A stretch of 64,000 nucleotides of DNA, taken from Planctomycetes bacterium syqfu (GTDB taxonomy: Bacteria > Planctomycetota > Phycisphaerae > Phycisphaerales > Phycisphaeraceae). The stretch is from NCBI GenBank assembly GCA_020974905.1, contig CP087563.1, positions 868,001 to 932,000 of the forward strand, read 5' to 3'. This document shows positions 9,308 to 18,635 of the stretch, one piece after another (position 1 is the stretch's first letter; every line of letters begins with the position of its first letter). The notes under the pieces are model-generated. The model made no database searches, had not been told where the DNA came from, and was given only the letters and a program-made list of their open reading frames with translations. The translations under genes were made by a program, and so were the position numbers.

Positions 9308-10342
9308 TCAAGCGGATCGCAAGGTTGAGCCGCGGACAATTAACTGGGTCGGTACGTTGATGAGCTTGGGTGAAGCTTGTGGGTTATTGATACGTTTGAG
9401 AAGCAGATCGACAAGGTGTTCTGCGATTTGATCCATCGGTTCATGGACCACGGTCACGCCGGGACGCAACCACGGGGTAAAAGCGTTGTCATCAAATGTC
9501 GCAATGGCAAGGTCGTGCCCCACCTGTCGCCCTGCTGCTTGCGCGGCAGCGTAGACAGCCGGTGTCGCGATGGCATTGTGCACAATCAGGCAGTTGATTT
9601 GCGGGTGTGCTTTGAGCATGGCAAGGGTCTGGTCATACCAATGTTCCATCGACTTGGATTCGTCAGCCGAATACCACCATTGCTCAGGCGAATGGAGCCC
9701 GTGATCACGCATGGCATGCTCGAGCATGACTGTCCGTGGGTGGACCGGCAAATTGTCATGGGGCAGTTGCTGGGTTTGAATGAGTAACCCCACATGATCC
9801 CAACCCTGCTCCTTGAGATGGTGAGCCAATTGCATCACGCCGATCTGGTAATCCACACTGACATGCGAATAACCTTCACGGGGTTGGCCGGTGTCCTGAT
9901 GACGCAGGATAAAGGGCGCCGCTTTTTCGACATAGTGGTAGCCGTCATTGTCACCCCAGAGACTTTCCAGCGCGATGATGCCATCGACGGACTTCTGGGG
10001 TAACCATGAAAGCAGTTGACGTTCACGGTCCTTGCACGCCCCGGTCTCCATGGGCAGTGATGTGTAGCCGTTGGCCCAGAGTCGCTGCTGGATGAGCGAG
10101 GCATAGTGTCCGAAAAATGGGTTGGACAGATCGTTGAGAATCACGCCGATATTGTGCGTTTTACCTGTCGCCAGGATTTGGGCAGCACGTCTTGGGACAT
10201 AGCCCAGTTCGCGGGCGATGGACTCAATTTTGTGCCGGGTCTCCAATGAGACACGATTAAAATGACGACCGTTGAGAACCAGCGAAACGGTGGCCTCTGA
10301 AGTCTCTGCACGTTTGGAAATATCTTTAAGCGTTGTCGCCAT
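9308..10342 (-). CDS. LacI-family transcriptional regulator (cassette 1)
   Basis: 344-aa repressor-type regulator. An N-terminal LacI helix-turn-helix with hinge helix ([19 protein letters not shown] onward, residues 5-60) is followed by a periplasmic-binding-protein-like sensor domain (about 63-340). First gene of a three-gene operon with a pseudopilin and a beta-helix protein, so it probably responds to a sugar released by that enzyme. Two palindromes 44 bp apart upstream (10384-10397 and 10428-10441) are likely its own operators. Confidence 0.9.
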   Translation of the reverse strand: MATTLKDISKRAETSEATVSLVLNGRHFNRVSLETRHKIESIARELGYVPRRAAQILATGKTHNIGVILNDLSNPFFGHYASLIQQRLWANGYTSLPMETGACKDRERQLLSWLPQKSVDGIIALESLWGDNDGYHYVEKAAPFILRHQDTGQPREGYSHVSVDYQIGVMQLAHHLKEQGWDHVGLLIQTQQLPHDNLPVHPRTVMLEHAMRDHGLHSPEQWWYSADESKSMEHWYDQTLAMLKAHPQINCLIVHNAIATPAVYAAAQAAGRQVGHDLAIATFDDNAFTPWLRPGVTVVHEPMDQIAEHLVDLLLKRINNPQASPKLINVPTQLIVRGSTLRSA

Positions 10343-10383
10343 AATTGCTTACCTGTATCGAACAACCGCATTTTCAATCACTT

Positions 10384-10397
10384 GTTAAGCGGTTAAC
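10384..10397. promoter_or_regulatory. Putative LacI operator O1 of cassette 1
   Basis: GTTAAGCGGTTAAC is a near-perfect 14-bp palindrome 42 bp upstream of the LacI start, with the CG-centred form typical of LacI-family sites. A sister site begins exactly 44 bp further upstream. Confidence 0.6.
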
Positions 10398-10427
10398 TGT
10401 TTTAATCGTAGACCGCTCTATCAGCGA

Positions 10428-10441
10428 GTCAAGCGCTTAAC
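10428..10441. promoter_or_regulatory. Putative LacI operator O2 of cassette 1
   Basis: GTCAAGCGCTTAAC, a 14-bp palindrome sharing 12 of 14 bases with the site at 10384. The 44-bp spacing is close to four helical turns, which would place both on one DNA face for looping. Confidence 0.6.
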
Positions 10442-10458
10442 AAAACTTAACCAAACTT

Positions 10459-10500
10459 AACGAAAAACCGACCTGCCAAAGACGATGGCAGGTCGGTTTG
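10459..10500 (-). terminator. Intrinsic terminator of cassette 2
   Basis: A 13-bp stem (arms 10465-10477 and 10487-10499) with a 9-nt loop, followed on the minus strand by TTTTT. It lies 30 bp past the stop of the glycoside hydrolase gene and closes that operon just before the cassette 1 promoter region. Confidence 0.85.
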
Positions 10501-10529
10501 AGATTATTGTGAATAGGTGGCGTGTGTGA

Positions 10530-13500
10530 TCACATGCGTTTGAGATATTGCAGGAAACGGTCGAGGACGACTTGTTGGATGGGGTCTTGCTGCTGCCAGA
10601 CTTGTGAGCCGATCCACCAATACCATTGGTCGTGACGCAGGAACGCGGGTACTTCTTTGCCATCGGGTAATGTCAAAGTCCCCTGTACCAGAACTGCTTC
10701 GAGTAAGTTCTGCGGGTCGAGAATCGGTGCGTGGTTGGAGAGTTGCACCTTGCCTGTTTGCTTGACAGGGAATTGCCAATTGATCGGGAAGTTGGGATTG
10801 GACGTGATCTGCACCGGTCCCTTCCAAATACCCGCGTCTTCAAAATCATTACGCAGTCGGATGGCAATGGTGTTGGTCTGCCCCCACTTGATGGCATGAT
10901 CCGGGATGACATACTCGCGCGGCGCCAGCCAGTAGTGATGCTGAGCCTTGGTGGTCTTACCAATGAATTGACCGTTGATGAAAGTCCAATCGTAATCGTC
11001 CATCGCACCAGCCTGGAAGGTCAACGTGCGCCCCTTCCAATTGGCGGGGACTTCAAACGTGCGAACATGCCAGGCATCACCCATGAAGTAACGAGACGAA
11101 CCGAGCAGGCCGACTTCGCCCCACTTGCCGGGCACGATGACTTTCTTCCAATCCGTCGTTTCAGTGATTAAAGGCGTTGGTAATTTTTCCGGGCCACTGG
11201 GTGTGTCACCAAGATGCTTCCATGCCCATGATCCGGTGAGATCGATTTGCCCAAGGTCATCACCTGAGAGCGGCCTGAGATTGGCCTGCTTGATGAATCG
11301 CTGATCCGAAGCGAGCATGGCAGGTAACCCCTGTTGCATCGGGCGACATAAAGCATCGGTATCCAGACGCCCAAAGAGCAACACACGTCCCTTGTACGTT
11401 TTTGCCAACACGTGGAGCAGGTCTGCATCCATGTAACTGCTGCAGGAAATGACGGCTTGACAGTCATCAAGTAACTGTGGCTGCTCGACAATTTTCAGAC
11501 CTTCAAACAGTTTGACCTGATACCCACGCGCATCGAGCATGGTAATTAAATCCCCTGTTTTTTCAGCATTAATTGCAGACAGGCGTGTATTACTGATGAT
11601 CGCGACAGCCGGTCGATAGTCGGGCTTGGGCCAATGAGTTCGTATCCATTGAGACATACCCGGTAGATATGCCGTCGAAGGTTTCATATGCCAATCATCG
11701 TCTGAGAGCAGCATACCACCACTGCCACGGGCATGAAATGCGAACGGGCAGAAACCAAGTCCCATTTCGACGTGACGTTCAACCAGCTTGCTGGCATGTT
11801 CCATCTGACGTTCCGAGTCATAACTGGCTAATGTCAGTGATTTAGCTTCAAGGGCGGTCTTGCCCCCCATGCCGTAATGCGTACCAATGTTGACGTGCTC
11901 ACCAAAGAGCGTGTTGATGGCGTAGTAACTGATCGGCACACGACTCACGTCATACATATCACCAATCGTTCTCTGTGACATCCCGACAGCATCGGGAATC
12001 GATTCACGAATGACGGACATGATGCGCGTCGACAATGTCTTTTGAATGTGAGACGCGAAGCGCAGGTGATCCCAGAGACGAGGGTTGTTCATGTAATTGT
12101 GATTGACATCCACCGGTTCGTCTTCCTGATACCCCAATGGTTCGATGGTGTTTTCATCCCAGTTTTCTTCGGGTTTCAGCTGATATTTTGCAGACTGAGA
12201 TTGATTGCCCATCCATGCTTTGGCTAACGCTTCGCGGGTTTTGTATTGTGTCTTGAGCCACTGGTTCCATTGGATCACCATGTTGGGATAATCCTTCATG
12301 CCTTTGGGACCGGAAGCAAAATTACTCTCATTGGTTGGGACTTCAAAAGCAAGTATGTTCGGCGAATCCTTAAACGCAATTGCCAGGCGCCGCCAGGCAT
12401 CCACGATTGCGTCGGGCCAATGATAAATGTTGTGTTTGACCTGTGAAATGAGTTTGGATTGGGTGGGCATATCCGGCTGGCCCTTCACAAACCAGTCCGG
12501 GAACGGCCAGTGCATGTCCACACTCACTGCCAGGCCGTACCGCTCAGCTTCCTGCATGATGTCCAACATGATCTGCAGGTATTCCTGATTGAACTGACCT
12601 TGTGTCGGCTCGATGTTTTTCCAACGGATATGTAATCGCAGACCGTTGAATCCCATGCCTGCAAGATATTTGACATCCCATTTTTTCCACTGTCGGGAAG
12701 GGTCTTTCTCGCTGTAGAGGGCTCGGAAAAAGTGCGGGCCATACATCCGAAATGGTTGACCGGTCGGACGTGTGAAGCGGCCATCTTCTGCGATATGCCA
12801 ACGTCGTTTGGCAAAGGGAATCTGCTTGGCCAAACCATCTACCCATTGATTTAATTGCTGCTGATAGGCAGCAAGTGAAGTTGTGATGTCAGCACCTGCG
12901 ATGAGTTGACGGAGCAATTGTTGGCGTTGATTTTCATAGCTTTGCGCTTTGCTTTCATCCTGACTGAGTTGGCCCCAGTGTCTGATCAGTTCGTCGAAAG
13001 CAAGTAATGCGACCGCATCCCACGCCTGTTTCTCAAGGCGATCAGCATCGAGTTTCTCCTCAAGCAATCTGAGATTAATCCCACGATCCGCAATCCATCG
13101 GAGCATGGTTTGACGTGCGTCTGCAAGATGTTTATCTGCATGTTTTCGGTAGGCGTTGGCCCCTTTCTGATCCTTGAAAATCAGTTCAATGCGAATAATG
13201 CCAAGATCACCAAGCTGGTTGATTCGGGACAATTCCACACCGGTGATTGGTGGATGCTTCTTGACGTTCAGGTCTTCCCAGAACAAGTCGAACGTGTTCT
13301 TTCCGGGCTTGAGGTTGAGTGTCTTATTGCCATGAGCTTTGGTTCGGTAGAAGTTATCACCACCGCTATGCATGCGCCATTGCAGATCGACTGCTTTGTC
13401 GGTGATCAGTTGCAGTTGGACACCCGCTAGCTTGCCGATTGCTTCATCGGGGAGTGCGATACGCATCACCGCCCAATAACGTTTGGCCAATGGCTCGTCG

Positions 13501-13772
13501 GTCTCCTTGTAGACATGCCAGATGGCGTATTGATTGTGTTGGCCTTCATTCTTGAAATCGAGATGTTGATTGAGTCCTTCAGAGCGAATAAAGCCGTTGG
13601 GTCTTGCCAGCGCATCGAGTGGTCGGGCAACTGGTGAGATCGGTGTTTTTGAATAGTCCTGCCAAGTCACATGGACCGGTTCCTGAGCCTGTAAAGCAGA
13701 GACGGCAAAACCAACAGCCAGGAATGCACACAATGATATGAGCCAGCGATACATCAATGCGTATCTCCTCAA
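10530..13772 (-). CDS. Large secreted glycoside hydrolase, clan GH-A barrel with accessory domains
   Basis: 1080-aa exported protein (signal peptide ending near ALQAQ, residue 30). Domains seen in order: a beta-rich N-terminal module (about 35-205), a helical linker (205-320), a TIM barrel with GFNGLRLHIRWKNIEP at 374-389 and FEVPTNES at 477-483, whose N481-E482 fits a clan A acid/base pair, an alpha/beta domain (about 745-850), and a C-terminal jelly-roll like the sugar-binding domain of GH2 enzymes (about 870-1000). The nucleophile is not assigned. Last gene of the second LacI cassette. Family and substrate remain open (GH5/GH42-like). Confidence 0.72.
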   Translation of the reverse strand: MRRYALMYRWLISLCAFLAVGFAVSALQAQEPVHVTWQDYSKTPISPVARPLDALARPNGFIRSEGLNQHLDFKNEGQHNQYAIWHVYKETDEPLAKRYWAVMRIALPDEAIGKLAGVQLQLITDKAVDLQWRMHSGGDNFYRTKAHGNKTLNLKPGKNTFDLFWEDLNVKKHPPITGVELSRINQLGDLGIIRIELIFKDQKGANAYRKHADKHLADARQTMLRWIADRGINLRLLEEKLDADRLEKQAWDAVALLAFDELIRHWGQLSQDESKAQSYENQRQQLLRQLIAGADITTSLAAYQQQLNQWVDGLAKQIPFAKRRWHIAEDGRFTRPTGQPFRMYGPHFFRALYSEKDPSRQWKKWDVKYLAGMGFNGLRLHIRWKNIEPTQGQFNQEYLQIMLDIMQEAERYGLAVSVDMHWPFPDWFVKGQPDMPTQSKLISQVKHNIYHWPDAIVDAWRRLAIAFKDSPNILAFEVPTNESNFASGPKGMKDYPNMVIQWNQWLKTQYKTREALAKAWMGNQSQSAKYQLKPEENWDENTIEPLGYQEDEPVDVNHNYMNNPRLWDHLRFASHIQKTLSTRIMSVIRESIPDAVGMSQRTIGDMYDVSRVPISYYAINTLFGEHVNIGTHYGMGGKTALEAKSLTLASYDSERQMEHASKLVERHVEMGLGFCPFAFHARGSGGMLLSDDDWHMKPSTAYLPGMSQWIRTHWPKPDYRPAVAIISNTRLSAINAEKTGDLITMLDARGYQVKLFEGLKIVEQPQLLDDCQAVISCSSYMDADLLHVLAKTYKGRVLLFGRLDTDALCRPMQQGLPAMLASDQRFIKQANLRPLSGDDLGQIDLTGSWAWKHLGDTPSGPEKLPTPLITETTDWKKVIVPGKWGEVGLLGSSRYFMGDAWHVRTFEVPANWKGRTLTFQAGAMDDYDWTFINGQFIGKTTKAQHHYWLAPREYVIPDHAIKWGQTNTIAIRLRNDFEDAGIWKGPVQITSNPNFPINWQFPVKQTGKVQLSNHAPILDPQNLLEAVLVQGTLTLPDGKEVPAFLRHDQWYWWIGSQVWQQQDPIQQVVLDRFLQYLKRM

Positions 13773-13814
13773 GAATACAAATGGGATCAGTTATGTTTGA
13801 ACCGTGAAAAACAA

Positions 13815-14555
13815 TCAACCGCCGGGAAACGGTGTGACGTAAAAGCGGCCGGTGGGGTTGGTGCTTGAAGAATAAATGTCGTCATATTGCAGGACCTGAC
13901 TGTGCATATCCAGCATCAATCCGTTGAGACGGCCATTACCTCTTTCGTAATTACTGATGAGAACGGCCTCGGTGGAACCGTGATAAAAACCCATCTCACC
14001 GCGACCGTACATGGTGTTGGTGTAGTATCCGCCATAGGCATTGTTGGACTTACGCCACGCAGCATCGGTCAGCATAACGACCTGGCTTAGACCATAGCTC
14101 GCATCATCAAGTCGCAAACCACGACTGAAGTTTTGTCGACTATCGGGCATCCCGCTGCGTGCGTTCATGGCATAGGTCACCACATCCGTGCGGCCTTTGT
14201 ATGTCAGCAATCGTGGGCATTGGAAAAGCTTGAGTTGATTGGCTGTGAGATTACTCGGTTGATCATCCATGTTCACCGATGAATCGATCTCATGAGCAAG
14301 CGTCGTTGGCCAGGAATGATAGTCGGTCAAGCCGTTGTTATACGGGATCGGTAGATGGTTATCGTTGTTGTTGGCATAGACCATCATCACCGTGCCCATC
14401 TGTTTTTCATTTGCAAGACACTGAACATTTCTTGCTGCGTCTCTTGCTTTAGACAATGCCGGTAAGAGAATTGCAATCAAGAGAGAAATGATGGATATCA
14501 CCACCAGTAATTCAATCAAGGTAAATGCGTTTGTTTTGTGTGGACGAAGGCTCAT
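13815..14555 (-). CDS. Pseudopilin-like secreted protein (cassette 2)
   Basis: 246 aa. Residues 1-9 are a short basic leader ([10 protein letters not shown]) before [12 protein letters not shown], with Ala at -1 and Glu at +5, then the hydrophobic helix running into [12 protein letters not shown]. The C-terminal region [16 protein letters not shown] is a degraded H-X9-DG motif (the His and the Gly are altered). It lies 20 bp after the LacI gene and 42 bp before the glycoside hydrolase, so all three are probably co-transcribed. Confidence 0.85.
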   Translation of the reverse strand: MSLRPHKTNAFTLIELLVVISIISLLIAILLPALSKARDAARNVQCLANEKQMGTVMMVYANNNDNHLPIPYNNGLTDYHSWPTTLAHEIDSSVNMDDQPSNLTANQLKLFQCPRLLTYKGRTDVVTYAMNARSGMPDSRQNFSRGLRLDDASYGLSQVVMLTDAAWRKSNNAYGGYYTNTMYGRGEMGFYHGSTEAVLISNYERGNGRLNGLMLDMHSQVLQYDDIYSSSTNPTGRFYVTPFPGG

Positions 14556-14575
14556 ATATCTCTCCTGCCAATGTA

Positions 14576-15667
14576 TTAAGGCCTGGTATCAGTCGGGGGT
14601 GCGACTGTACTACTGCGGATGGCTAACTCGGGTGAAAAAACACGGACATAATCAGGATCAAGTGAGTCTGACTTCTTGGATTGCAACAATGTCACCAACT
14701 CCTTGACAGCAGCATCGCCCATCGCTTCCAGAGGATGTCGAATGGAAGTGAGGTTGGGTTCGGAATGGAAACACCATTGTGAATCATCTATGCCGATGAC
14801 ACTCATCTCACGAGGTACGTCGACGTGCTCTGAGAGATGACGAATCGCATGCACTGCTGCAAGGTCGTTGTAACAGAGAATGGCTGTCGGACGATTGGCT
14901 TTGGGTAGACGTAACAAATGTCGCGCACCGCGCAGGCCTTCAATCTGACAGTAGTGATCCTGGCTGGTGAGGGGTTGCTTGGGATCAAAGCCACAGTGAA
15001 CCCATGACGGATCAATGTCCAAACCAAGTTCCTGTGCAACTTCGACAAAAGCATCGTTTCTGATCTGACTGTCTTCGATCGGTTGTTCCAGGCAGGTGCC
15101 CAGATAACCGATGCGTCGGTGGCCAAGTTCCATCAGGTGTTCTATCGCCAGTTTGACTGCCTGCTTGTTGTCAAAAAGAATCGTCCTGAAAAAGGAACTG
15201 GGGATCGCTGGATCGATCATAACCACGTGGCGCGTGTACTGGGCCAACTCTTTAACCCACGACGCGCGGGTGTCCGGCTGGATGAGCATCATGCCATCCA
15301 CTCGCCGTTGCGCCAGCTTCTGTACGCAGATTTCACCTGAATCATCACCGGTGAGATTGATGAGCATCAGGTCATAGCCCGCCTGCTTGGCAGCCTTTTC
15401 AATACCGATGAGAATGGCATTTTCATAGTGATGGCCAAGCCCCGACCACGGCCGCGGCGGGACATAAATCCCCAGCGTCCGCGTGGAACGATTAATCAAC
15501 GACTGGGCAGCAAAGTTGGGTTGATAGCCCATCTTTGCAGCAACTTCTAAAATCCGCTGCCGCGTCTGCTCCTTGACCACGGGACTATTGCGCAATGCAT
15601 GCGAAACCGTCACGTGCGAGACACCAACAGCAGAGGCAATGTCTTTGATGGTGATGTTCTTGGCCAT
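14576..15667 (-). CDS. LacI-family transcriptional regulator (cassette 2)
   Basis: 363 aa. Helix-turn-helix [20 protein letters not shown] (residues 5-24) and hinge region, then a sugar-binding-protein-like effector domain. First gene of the operon containing a pseudopilin and the 1080-aa glycoside hydrolase. An inverted repeat built from two CACGTG cores lies 22-47 bp upstream of the start and is a good candidate for autoregulation. Inducer unknown. Confidence 0.9.
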   Translation of the reverse strand: MAKNITIKDIASAVGVSHVTVSHALRNSPVVKEQTRQRILEVAAKMGYQPNFAAQSLINRSTRTLGIYVPPRPWSGLGHHYENAILIGIEKAAKQAGYDLMLINLTGDDSGEICVQKLAQRRVDGMMLIQPDTRASWVKELAQYTRHVVMIDPAIPSSFFRTILFDNKQAVKLAIEHLMELGHRRIGYLGTCLEQPIEDSQIRNDAFVEVAQELGLDIDPSWVHCGFDPKQPLTSQDHYCQIEGLRGARHLLRLPKANRPTAILCYNDLAAVHAIRHLSEHVDVPREMSVIGIDDSQWCFHSEPNLTSIRHPLEAMGDAAVKELVTLLQSKKSDSLDPDYVRVFSPELAIRSSTVAPPTDTRP

Positions 15668-15688
15668 GTACTCCTGACTCTTAAAAAT

Positions 15689-15714
15689 CTACACGTGTAA
15701 ATTTTCACGTGTAG
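15689..15714. promoter_or_regulatory. Putative LacI operator of cassette 2
   Basis: CTACACGTG at 15689-15697 is repeated inverted as CACGTGTAG at 15706-15714, with an AT-rich 8-bp centre. Each arm also contains a CACGTG palindrome, so there may be two half-overlapping sites 14 bp apart. Confidence 0.6.
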
Positions 15715-15825
15715 AATTAAAGGCAAGACAGCGTCGATAGTCAAGTTTTGTGACAAATATTTTGGACACACCAATATTCAATTATGTTTTAAAGCTTTAT
15801 GAATATGACAATTGGAGCAATAAAA

Positions 15826-17037
15826 TCAGACTGGTTCGCCAGCAATTTCTTCGTCGGTCAGGTAACAACCGGGGTCCGCTGCCCAGGGGTTGCCGGTGCT
15901 GATCTCGGCACGGGCGCGAAGTGAGCCACCGCAGACGCTCTTGAACCGGCAATTGGCGCAGCGACCTTCGAGTTTGGGTAAGCGGTCCTTGAGCCCTGCC
16001 ATGATCGGGTCGGATGTGTCGGTCCAGATTTCGGAGAACGGGCGTTCAGTGACATTGCCGAACTTGCGATACATGGAGAACTGGTCGGCGTGAACATTGC
16101 CAAAGAAGTCGATGTCTGCGATGCCGACTCCTGAGGAGTATCTCGCCCCACCGTTCCACTTGAGCATGTCGAGCACCTGGTCAGCACGCGGATGGTTTTC
16201 GGCTTTCATTTTCAGATAGAGATACGGACCATCGCAGTGGTTGTCGACGGTGAGAATTTCGATACGTTTGCCTTCATCGTGAAACTGCTTGGTGCGGCGG
16301 AAAATCGTGTCCATGGCTTTGCGGGATGTCTCATGATCCATGGCATTGAGATCCACGCCACGACCTGCAGGACACAGGTGATAGAAGCAGGCACGGTTAA
16401 TGCCTTCACTGTCAATGAAGTCGAAAATGCCGTCCAGATCATCACAGGTATGACGCGTGAGGGTCAAACGAAGCCCGACTTTCTGCCCGACATCCACACA
16501 ATGTTTAAAGCCTTTCATGGTGCGATTAAACGCGCCCTGCATGCCACGAAATTCGTCGTGAACCTTGGCGTGAGCACTGTCGAGTGAGATGCCTACGTAA
16601 GCAAATTGCAGGTCTTTGAGACGCTGTGCGGTGGCACGGTCGATGAGTGTCCCGTTGGTGGAAAGGACCACGTGAAGCTTCTGGGATCGGGCGTATTCAG
16701 CCAACTCGAAAATATCAGGACGCACCAGTGGCTCACCGCCAGAGAGCAGTAACGCGGGGACTTTGAACTCGGCAAGATCGTCGATCAATGCCTTGCCTTG
16801 CTCGGTGGTCAGTTCGTCGGGATATTTGATGGCTTCGGATTCGGTGTAACAGTGAACGCACTTGAGATTACACGTCCGGGTGGTGTTCCAGACAACGATC
16901 GGCCGACGCTCTGCTGCCGACCGGGCAACCTTCATGCGTTGATGTTCAGGCGGGTCGATTTGCGTAATCGCGCGACCGTAACGGTGAGGCGTGCTGGGCG
17001 TCTCAAGGCCACAGTAAAGAACACTGATGTCGATCAT
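15826..17037 (-). CDS. ahbC: Radical SAM protein, AhbC-type (12,18-didecarboxysiroheme deacetylase)
   Basis: By family, AhbC removes two acetate side chains from didecarboxysiroheme to give iron-coproporphyrin III. The product is 403 aa; the radical SAM cluster ligands are C56, C60 and C63 (CNLKCVHC), LLSGGEPLVRPDI is the SAM-binding GGE motif, and a SPASM-type cysteine cluster (CANCRFKSVCGG) lies near the C-terminus. NirJ of heme d1 synthesis is a close relative; adjacent ahbD-like and ahbAB genes and no other nir genes favour AhbC. Confidence 0.82.
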   Translation of the reverse strand: MIDISVLYCGLETPSTPHRYGRAITQIDPPEHQRMKVARSAAERRPIVVWNTTRTCNLKCVHCYTESEAIKYPDELTTEQGKALIDDLAEFKVPALLLSGGEPLVRPDIFELAEYARSQKLHVVLSTNGTLIDRATAQRLKDLQFAYVGISLDSAHAKVHDEFRGMQGAFNRTMKGFKHCVDVGQKVGLRLTLTRHTCDDLDGIFDFIDSEGINRACFYHLCPAGRGVDLNAMDHETSRKAMDTIFRRTKQFHDEGKRIEILTVDNHCDGPYLYLKMKAENHPRADQVLDMLKWNGGARYSSGVGIADIDFFGNVHADQFSMYRKFGNVTERPFSEIWTDTSDPIMAGLKDRLPKLEGRCANCRFKSVCGGSLRARAEISTGNPWAADPGCYLTDEEIAGEPV

Positions 17038-17167
17038 GGCGGGGTGATCCTTTTCTCTGGTCCTGTTAATTTCCGACTGTGATCCAAACCATCGTAATCA
17101 TTTTCAGCAATCGGGCCTCGACAGAACAGGCGTGCAAATTATTCTAGGATCAAAGACTTAACAGACA

Positions 17168-17181
17168 TTGACCCAAGTCAA
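17168..17181. promoter_or_regulatory. FNR/CRP-type box between ahbC and ahbD
   Basis: TTGAC-CCAA-GTCAA is a perfect 5-4-5 palindrome matching the FNR/Dnr architecture (TTGAT-N4-ATCAA). If it sits at -41.5 the start would be near 17216, and TACATT at 17204-17209 falls exactly in the -10 position, a class II activated promoter reading toward ahbD. Regulation is inferred from sequence only. Confidence 0.6.
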
Positions 17182-17258
17182 GGATCGGGGCTTGGTTTCC
17201 CGATACATTTGAGGTATTCTTATCTTAATATCTTTGACCTGAAGATGCGAGGAACTCA

Positions 17259-18608
17259 GTGAACTTCGCCCTTCAAGCAGAACACGAGAAATGGCCCCCC
17301 GCCATGAAACCCATTCTCCCAGCCAACATGCACATGCGCCCCGGCGAGCATCCCGGTGCTGCGGATCATGCAAAAATGACCCAACAGGCACAGGGTGTTG
17401 AACCTGCAGAGCAATCGCAGGCTGGCGCTACAGCCATGCCTCCCGAGATTGCAAGACAACTTGAACAAACTCAAGGTGGACATCCATCGCATCATCCTGG
17501 CAGCGCACCATCTGAACATCCGATGATGGATTACAAAGCCGAGGACGTGCATCACAGCCCGTTTCTGATTTTCTACGAAACCACACGTGCCTGTGATCTG
17601 GTGTGTCAGCACTGTCGGGCCTGTGCCCAATCCAAGGCTCATCCCAATCAGCTTACCACCGAAGCTTCCAAGGCGATGATCGACGCGTTGGCCAAGTTCC
17701 CGAAAAAGCCCCTGCTCGTTATGACCGGCGGTGATCCGCTCAAACGCCCTGACATTTACGAACTGATCCGGCACGGTAAATCCAAAGGCATGCGCATTGC
17801 CATGACGCCCTCAGCAACACCCTTGGTCACTGCCGAAGCAATAGCTGACCTGCGTAATGCCGGTGTTTCGCGGATGGCGATCAGTCTCGACGGTGCCGAC
17901 GCCAAAACGCATGACGCGTTTCGTGGGATTGATGGGATTTTCAAACGAACCTTGCGCATCATTGATGACACGCATGCAGCAGGTTTGCCCATGCAGATCA
18001 ATACCACCATCACCAAGCGTAATTACGACCAGATCGATGCCATCGCCGAACTGATCAACCGCCCCGGCGTGGTGCTCTGGTCGGTGTTCTTCCTGGTCCC
18101 CGTTGGTCGTGGCTTACGTGAACAAGGCATTGAACCGGGCCAATACGAGAAAGTCTTCGCCAAGCTTTGGCAACACGCTCAAACCAAGAACTATGGCGTG
18201 AAGACCACCGAAGCGCATCACTACCGTCGTTTTGTGCTTCAGCAAAAAGGTGATCCGCAAGCCAATCCTGCAGCGCTGGCTGGCAAGCCCAAAGTCCAAC
18301 GCGCTCCCATCGGGATCAGCGACGGCAAAGGTGTCATGTTCATCAGTCACGTCGGTGACATGTATCCCAGCGGATTCCTGCCGATCAACTGTGGGCATTT
18401 TCCGGATCAGTCGCCGGTGGATGTGTATCAGAATAATGAGACATTCAAGAGCCTGCGTGATCCAGACGGCTTCACCGGCAAATGCAGTATCTGTGAGTTC
18501 CGCAAAGTCTGTGGGGGCAGCCGCGCCCGTGCCTACGCGGTCACACGCAATCCGCTGGCTTCCGAACCCGACTGCGTCTACATCCCCAAAGCCTGGAACA
18601 ATCGCTAA
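17259..18608 (+). CDS. ahbD: Radical SAM/SPASM protein, AhbD-like (heme b synthase)
   Basis: Probable enzyme for oxidative decarboxylation of the two propionates of iron-coproporphyrin III to the vinyls of heme b. The GTG start at 17259 follows GCGAGGA at 17247-17253. The first ~95 residues are a low-complexity extension rich in His, Gln and Pro; the radical SAM ligands are C112, C116 and C119. The C-terminus has CSICEFRKVCGGSRARAY and a final Cys. Related radical SAM/SPASM families share this layout, so the AhbD call rests partly on position beside ahbC and ahbAB. Confidence 0.75.
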   Translation: MNFALQAEHEKWPPAMKPILPANMHMRPGEHPGAADHAKMTQQAQGVEPAEQSQAGATAMPPEIARQLEQTQGGHPSHHPGSAPSEHPMMDYKAEDVHHSPFLIFYETTRACDLVCQHCRACAQSKAHPNQLTTEASKAMIDALAKFPKKPLLVMTGGDPLKRPDIYELIRHGKSKGMRIAMTPSATPLVTAEAIADLRNAGVSRMAISLDGADAKTHDAFRGIDGIFKRTLRIIDDTHAAGLPMQINTTITKRNYDQIDAIAELINRPGVVLWSVFFLVPVGRGLREQGIEPGQYEKVFAKLWQHAQTKNYGVKTTEAHHYRRFVLQQKGDPQANPAALAGKPKVQRAPIGISDGKGVMFISHVGDMYPSGFLPINCGHFPDQSPVDVYQNNETFKSLRDPDGFTGKCSICEFRKVCGGSRARAYAVTRNPLASEPDCVYIPKAWNNR

Positions 18609-18635
18609 ACACAAATCGACCAAAGGCAACACCTC

